From assembly GCA_905181715.1 (NCBI GenBank), contig CAJIYT010000024.1, positions 1 through 64,000 of the forward strand: 64,000 bases of DNA, in the 5' to 3' direction. The position numbers and the translations under genes are program-made. The stretch comes from an uncultured Candidatus Poseidoniales archaeon (GTDB taxonomy: Archaea > Thermoplasmatota > Poseidoniia > Poseidoniales > Poseidoniaceae). Within the stretch, counting starts at the first letter, position 1. The number at the start of each line of letters is the position of its first letter. Shown here piece after piece: positions 59,781 to 64,000 of the stretch. The notes under the pieces are model-generated. The model had not been told where the DNA came from. It did not search any database and was given only the letters and a program-made list of their open reading frames with translations.

Positions 59781-60146
59781 TCAACTGAGATTGCCCATCG
59801 ACTGTGCTGCCCAAATTCCAAGTCCATAAGCCAGAATAGTGACTGCAATACCGGTAGCCATCGAAATTTCAAAACCATAGCCCCTTCTCAGCATCACTGG
59901 CAATATGATAAACAGTAGCATTGATGGAATAATGAGCCATAGAATGCTCTCGGAGAGATCTGCGACCTTGGCGGTATCTTTGGTTTCTCGATATAGCATC
60001 GACAATGTGATGATACTGGTTAACGGCAATGAGACCAATAATGCCCCAAATACCGTAGTTCGCTTTGCTAATTCACTTCCGCCGACAATTATTGCTCCGC
60101 CGAGCACACCTTTTCCAATTAGATTGAGGAATACCATGAAAGGCAA
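59781..60146 (-). CDS. DUF3147-like membrane protein
   Basis: FGALLVSLPLTSIITLSMLYRETKDTAKVADLSESILWLIIPSMLLF. Confidence 0.72.
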   Translation of the reverse strand: MPFMVFLNLIGKGVLGGAIIVGGSELAKRTTVFGALLVSLPLTSIITLSMLYRETKDTAKVADLSESILWLIIPSMLLFIILPVMLRRGYGFEISMATGIAVTILAYGLGIWAAQSMGNLS

Positions 60147-60174
60147 CCAACGATACTATACTCAAGACTTTCGC

Positions 60175-60552
60175 TTATTCCTCTTCTTCGAGCCAAAGTT
60201 GTAAATCACAATTTGGGCAAGCCCATTCTTTTGGCTTCTTGCCATCGACAACTTCGATATGACTGCAAGCACCACAGAGAATAGAAGTGCGGATCGGTTT
60301 GTCGAGAGTTGTATCAATACGATACATCACCTTACCCGCTTCACCCATTTTTTCAGCAGAGGGTAACCATGATGACACTTCCTCAGCGCTCATTTCCATA
60401 GTGGATGGAGTAGACATGCCGATTAGGAAAAGAGCGATGCCTGTCAAACCGAGAATCCCACCTGCGGCGTTACTGGCACCAAAAAAGACCATCGCACCAA
60501 AAAACAAACAAGCGAATCCGGTAATTAGAAAGTTCTCGCGTTTGTTGCGCAT
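60175..60552 (-). CDS. small membrane protein with C-terminal zinc ribbon
   Basis: two TM segments and CGACSHIEVVDGKKPKEWACPNCD; trimmed start MRNKREN. Confidence 0.7.
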   Translation of the reverse strand: MRNKRENFLITGFACLFFGAMVFFGASNAAGGILGLTGIALFLIGMSTPSTMEMSAEEVSSWLPSAEKMGEAGKVMYRIDTTLDKPIRTSILCGACSHIEVVDGKKPKEWACPNCDLQLWLEEEE

Positions 60553-60557
60553 TGACT

Positions 60558-61832
60558 TCACCTTGGGGCAGAAGCGAGAGCCTTTGCAACCCTCTCGCAA
60601 CCGGTCAATGGCATTGAGCATAAACCGATGCGGATTCCTCCCTCGAGAGGAACGACGAATACATCTTGTTTAGCACAATGTTCTGCAACTATCTCTGGCT
60701 GGTCACATTCGAACCAAGCAAAGAAGCCATCATGGGCTGGATTGAGGATAACTCCCTCGGCTTCACAATTAGCTAGAAGAGTAATACGACGATTATCTAG
60801 AATCTTCTTGAGCCGCTCACATTCAGTAGCCCATGCAGCACCTTGCTCGGGTGATGAATGTAAATCGGTCAAACAATACTGACCGATACGAGGGGCAGCA
60901 CTCCAAGTGGAACGACCGGTAACGCCAAACACATTTTGCAAACGATCTATCACCTCTTGTTCGGGATGAAGACTGATCAATACTCCATTTCTCATACCAT
61001 AGATGGTGTGGGACTTAGAAAAGGAAACCGCGAAACAAAGAAGCAAATTCTCTGGCCAAGGAGAGCCGTTATCAAAGACTTCAACAATACTATCAGCCCA
61101 ACCGTAAGCATCGTCAGCATAAAGGCTGTAAGCGGCATCTATCACCAGAGTATGACCGATTTCGGGGTCGGCAAGTGCACTGGTTATCATTGAATCGAGC
61201 AAAGCGATACGACCCTCTGCAGTCAATGATAGACCGGTTGGATTGTGAGCAGGGTCATTTAGCCAAATCATGATTTTATCTTGTTTCATCTTCAAGGAAG
61301 AGATTTTCTCCTCAAAGGAAGTCAAATCGAAATAGGGATATTGTGAATCGCCGCTAGGCAATAATGGCCAAGTCTCAATCGAAAGGTCAGAACCGCTCAA
61401 AAAACCATCATATGGCGCCCAATGACGATCTCTAAGTAAGACAGAGTGGCCACGTTCAACCAGATTAGCGGCCGTCAAATAAAGCGCACCAGAGCCGCCC
61501 GGTGTGGCAATTGAACCGATGGAGATACCAGCATTCTCAAGTGATTGCCGGGCATCACCTAAGGCTAGACTTTTGGACAGATCTAGAAAACGCGGTAATC
61601 CTCTCAATGGTGCGTAAGCTGAAAATTCCACAGGTGGGCAATTTCTAACAGATTCGACTACCGCAGAATTTGTTGCAAGACTGCCGTCTTCCTCGAGTAG
61701 AGAACCAACTGTAGCGTTGACTGCATCAATGCCAGAATCACGTGCTTTCTGATATCTAGCGAACCACGAAAAAATTGCATCATTGCCATGCTTACGGAGT
61801 GCATGGGCATTGAGCAGTGTCTCTCCAGCCAT
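60558..61832 (-). CDS. class I/II aminotransferase
   Basis: LNDPAHNPTGLSL, VIDAAYSLYADDAYGW, CFAVSFSKSHTIYGMRNG; start trimmed to MAGETLLNA to leave the tRNA locus. Confidence 0.82.
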   Translation of the reverse strand: MAGETLLNAHALRKHGNDAIFSWFARYQKARDSGIDAVNATVGSLLEEDGSLATNSAVVESVRNCPPVEFSAYAPLRGLPRFLDLSKSLALGDARQSLENAGISIGSIATPGGSGALYLTAANLVERGHSVLLRDRHWAPYDGFLSGSDLSIETWPLLPSGDSQYPYFDLTSFEEKISSLKMKQDKIMIWLNDPAHNPTGLSLTAEGRIALLDSMITSALADPEIGHTLVIDAAYSLYADDAYGWADSIVEVFDNGSPWPENLLLCFAVSFSKSHTIYGMRNGVLISLHPEQEVIDRLQNVFGVTGRSTWSAAPRIGQYCLTDLHSSPEQGAAWATECERLKKILDNRRITLLANCEAEGVILNPAHDGFFAWFECDQPEIVAEHCAKQDVFVVPLEGGIRIGLCSMPLTGCERVAKALASAPR

Positions 61833-61906
61833 ATGTTCCGCTATCAAGGCGCTGGATATTGTTCTGCCGACGCATTCATGACCCCTTCCTGTCTGGCCGA
61901 GAATAC

Positions 61907-61979
61907 GCCAACGTAGCATAGCTGGTAGTGCTTCGGATTTGTAATCCGACGGTCGGGGGTTCGAGTCCCTCCGTTGGCT
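61907..61979 (+). tRNA. tRNA-Thr (anticodon UGU), CCA not encoded
   Basis: cloverleaf: acceptor GCCAACG/CGTTGGC, D stem GCAT/GTGC, anticodon stem TCGGA-TTTGTAA-TCCGA, T arm GGGGG-TTCGAGT-CCCTC, discriminator T. Confidence 0.95.
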
Positions 61980-62145
61980 CTCACTACAGTTCATCCCATT
62001 CGTTAGTAGAATCTGAGGAAGTCTCTCTTCAAGCGGTAATACTTACTCGTTTTACTCGCTCAATAAATACCAATCGCCTCACAAGAGACAATAGTAATAC
62101 AATCGTGTCGTCATAATGAAAACCCCCCCCCTTCTGCCACATCTA

Positions 62146-63606
62146 ATGAGCAACTTGGATAACCGCGAGAAGCGCATGCTCTTGGCCCTACAGGGCCGTA
62201 AGGGTGCATGGACTCTCGATGAGGTTCTTACCGCTTGTAATTGGGACGACCAAGCCTATGCTGCTACCGCTGGCCACGGCCTATCCAATCACGGACTTGT
62301 CGACATCAAGGAAACGACAAGGGCTACTCTTCGTCATGGACCCGAAGGAGAAAATGCCGTAGCGGAGGGTTTGCTAGAAGCCAGATTATGGAACTGGATT
62401 AAAAATAGCCCCGAACCGAGCATGGCTGCTTTGTCATCTACATTCGAGCGTAGTGAATCGGGTCCTGGAATAGGCTTGCTCAAGGGATTGGGAGTCTCTA
62501 TCCAACAGGGAGTTCTAGTCGCAACAGATTCAAACTCTGTCAGTGCGGCAATAGAAGAGCGTACAGCCTTCATCACCTCACTCGAAGGTAGTGAGGAGAT
62601 GGTCGCTCACTTTTCCAACCGTCGTGGTTTGATAGAAGAGGTCTTGACCACAACTAGAACATGGCAGATAAGCAAAACTGGAATGGCAGTTTCCGCTCAA
62701 GAGTTAACCGAGAAACAAGTGGTTAGCCAAATAACTCCTGAATTATTACAAAGCGATGAATGGAAGGATATGGAGTTCAAACCATTTGATGTCACCCTTG
62801 AGGCAGCCATGCCTCGCTCTGGCCGCTCACATCCTATGCAAGCACTAATCGAGCGTATTCGTGCTATCTTCTTGGAGATGGGCTTTTCAGAAATCGCTGA
62901 TGATTATGTCCAGAGTGCCGGTTGGAATATGGATGCATTATTTATCCCCCAAGATCACCCTGCAAGAGAAATGCAGGACACCTTCTATCTTGAAGAGCCA
63001 ACTGGAATTGATGTCCCCGATGAATTGATCAAACAATGGCAAGCGATTCACGAACATGGCGGTGATACCGAATCTATCGGCTGGGGTGGTAAATTCGACC
63101 CCGAAGTATCGAAGAAGGCTTTGTTGAGGACTCATACCACGGTAAATACAGTACAATATCTCAAAGAAAACCCCGACAAGCCCTGTCGAGTTTTCACCAT
63201 AGACAGGGTCTTTCGCAAGGAGAGTATCGACCGTACTCATCTCCCTGAATTCCATCAAATCGAAGGGATCATCATGGAAGAGGGAGCAAATCTAGCGATG
63301 TTGGTGACAACTCTCAAGACCTTCTACGCCAAGATGGGTTATCCCGAAGTAAGGGTGCGCCCAGCCTATTTCCCATATACCGAACCAAGTCTCGAAGTCG
63401 AGGTTAAGTGGCGCGGTAAATGGCTCGAATTGGGTGGAGCTGGAATATTCCGTCCTGAAGTTACAGAGCCACTTGGCATCAAGTGGCCAGTATGTGCGTG
63501 GGGGATGGGCTTAGAGCGCCTAGCAATGCTAGTTCTCGGCCTTGATGACATTCGTCAACTCTACATCAGTGATCTCGCTTGGTTAGCCGAGCAACCTATC
63601 TTGTGA
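62146..63606 (+). CDS. pheS: phenylalanyl-tRNA synthetase alpha subunit
   Basis: GRSHPMQALIERIRAIFLEMGFSEI, LLRTHTTVNTVQYL, FHQIEG, YPEVRVRPAYFPYTEPSLEVEV; start likely MSNLDNREKR. Confidence 0.93.
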   Translation: MSNLDNREKRMLLALQGRKGAWTLDEVLTACNWDDQAYAATAGHGLSNHGLVDIKETTRATLRHGPEGENAVAEGLLEARLWNWIKNSPEPSMAALSSTFERSESGPGIGLLKGLGVSIQQGVLVATDSNSVSAAIEERTAFITSLEGSEEMVAHFSNRRGLIEEVLTTTRTWQISKTGMAVSAQELTEKQVVSQITPELLQSDEWKDMEFKPFDVTLEAAMPRSGRSHPMQALIERIRAIFLEMGFSEIADDYVQSAGWNMDALFIPQDHPAREMQDTFYLEEPTGIDVPDELIKQWQAIHEHGGDTESIGWGGKFDPEVSKKALLRTHTTVNTVQYLKENPDKPCRVFTIDRVFRKESIDRTHLPEFHQIEGIIMEEGANLAMLVTTLKTFYAKMGYPEVRVRPAYFPYTEPSLEVEVKWRGKWLELGGAGIFRPEVTEPLGIKWPVCAWGMGLERLAMLVLGLDDIRQLYISDLAWLAEQPIL

Positions 63607-63647
63607 TTACTCACCAGGTAATGAAATCAAGATTTGAGAACTAAGTC

Positions 63648-64000
63648 TCAATCCTTCCATTCGTCCCATAACTTGGTGCGCTTGTTGCGGATGAACCAGC
63701 GACCACTGGAATCAGGCCACTCGAGATACTCGTGCCCATCCTCTTCGTTGATTTCACCCTCCTTCTCTTTAGGTGGGGTGTTCTTCGATTTGAATTCGCT
63801 TTCATCGCTTTCACCACTGGCTTTGTGCTTGCGTTCTGAACGGTCATAATCGCGCATAGCCATATCTTGAGAAAGCAGATCGGATCTTTCATCGGTACCC
63901 ATAGTCCCCACAAGTCCGAAATAGCGCTCATCGTCAGCAATTCGCATTAATTCTTGTGGGTCCATACCGATTAAATCCTCAATCAAGGTGTTTATCTTCT
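63648..64000 (-). CDS. hypothetical acidic protein with Trp-rich C-terminal tail (5' end probably beyond the window)
   Basis: ends EYLEWPDSSGRWFIRNKRTKLWDEWKD; ORF-track start at 63986 is TTG and the frame stays open to the window edge. Confidence 0.65.
   Translation of the reverse strand, partial: KINTLIEDLIGMDPQELMRIADDERYFGLVGTMGTDERSDLLSQDMAMRDYDRSERKHKASGESDESEFKSKNTPPKEKEGEINEEDGHEYLEWPDSSGRWFIRNKRTKLWDEWKD

Noticed and set aside
61833-61994. N-terminal extension MNCSESQRRDSNPRPSDYKSEALPAML... of the aminotransferase ORF
   Set aside because: This is the antisense translation of the tRNA-Thr gene; RRDSNPRPSDYKSEAL-type peptides are a well-known artefact. The start was trimmed to 61832.
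62119-62131. A4C9 homopolymer next to an upstream ATG of pheS, possible phase-variable tract
   Set aside because: A better-supported start (MSNLDNREKR, 62146) lies downstream, so the tract is probably in the leader. One genome gives no evidence for length variation.
1-64000. Search by eye for transposases, integrases, phage genes, CRISPR-Cas or toxin-antitoxin genes
   Set aside because: None recognised; the window reads as core chromosome with a few lineage-specific genes.

Overview
This is a gene-dense, roughly 44% GC archaeal chromosome segment. Gene content suggests a planktonic Thermoplasmatota / Marine Group II (Poseidoniales)-like genome, but that placement is inference. Supporting genes include a CTP-dependent riboflavin kinase, archaeosine TGT, archaeal NMN adenylyltransferase, split GcvPA/GcvPB, archaeal PheS, a TSP3-repeat exported protein and many tail-overlapping genes. 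Recognisable modules: guaA-C/purE; glycine cleavage (gcvPA, gcvPB, gcvT); bioY; a ThiR-like regulator with a thiBPQ-type importer; a full sufCBDSE plus DUF59 cluster with a divergent NifU-like gene; a two-ATPase/two-permease ABC operon; and a tRNA-Thr(UGU). I saw no CRISPR array, prophage, transposase or rRNA. The observations I consider most worth follow-up are: (1) a glycerophosphodiesterase-like protein whose catalytic HRG motif lies at the extreme C-terminus, as if circularly permuted, and antisense to the citrate synthase 3' end; (2) a translationally coupled operon of a DUF835-like protein, a DnaA/Hda-like AAA+ protein with Walker-A K->R, and a YkgJ-type Cys-cluster protein; (3) a gene split exactly at an A AAA AAC slippery heptamer, with the -1 frame staying open and two hairpins downstream; (4) an ABC permease with a TSP3-like acidic Ca-binding segment; (5) a shared Trp-rich C-terminal tail in two otherwise unrelated proteins. 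All assignments come from reading the sequence; no database searches were run.
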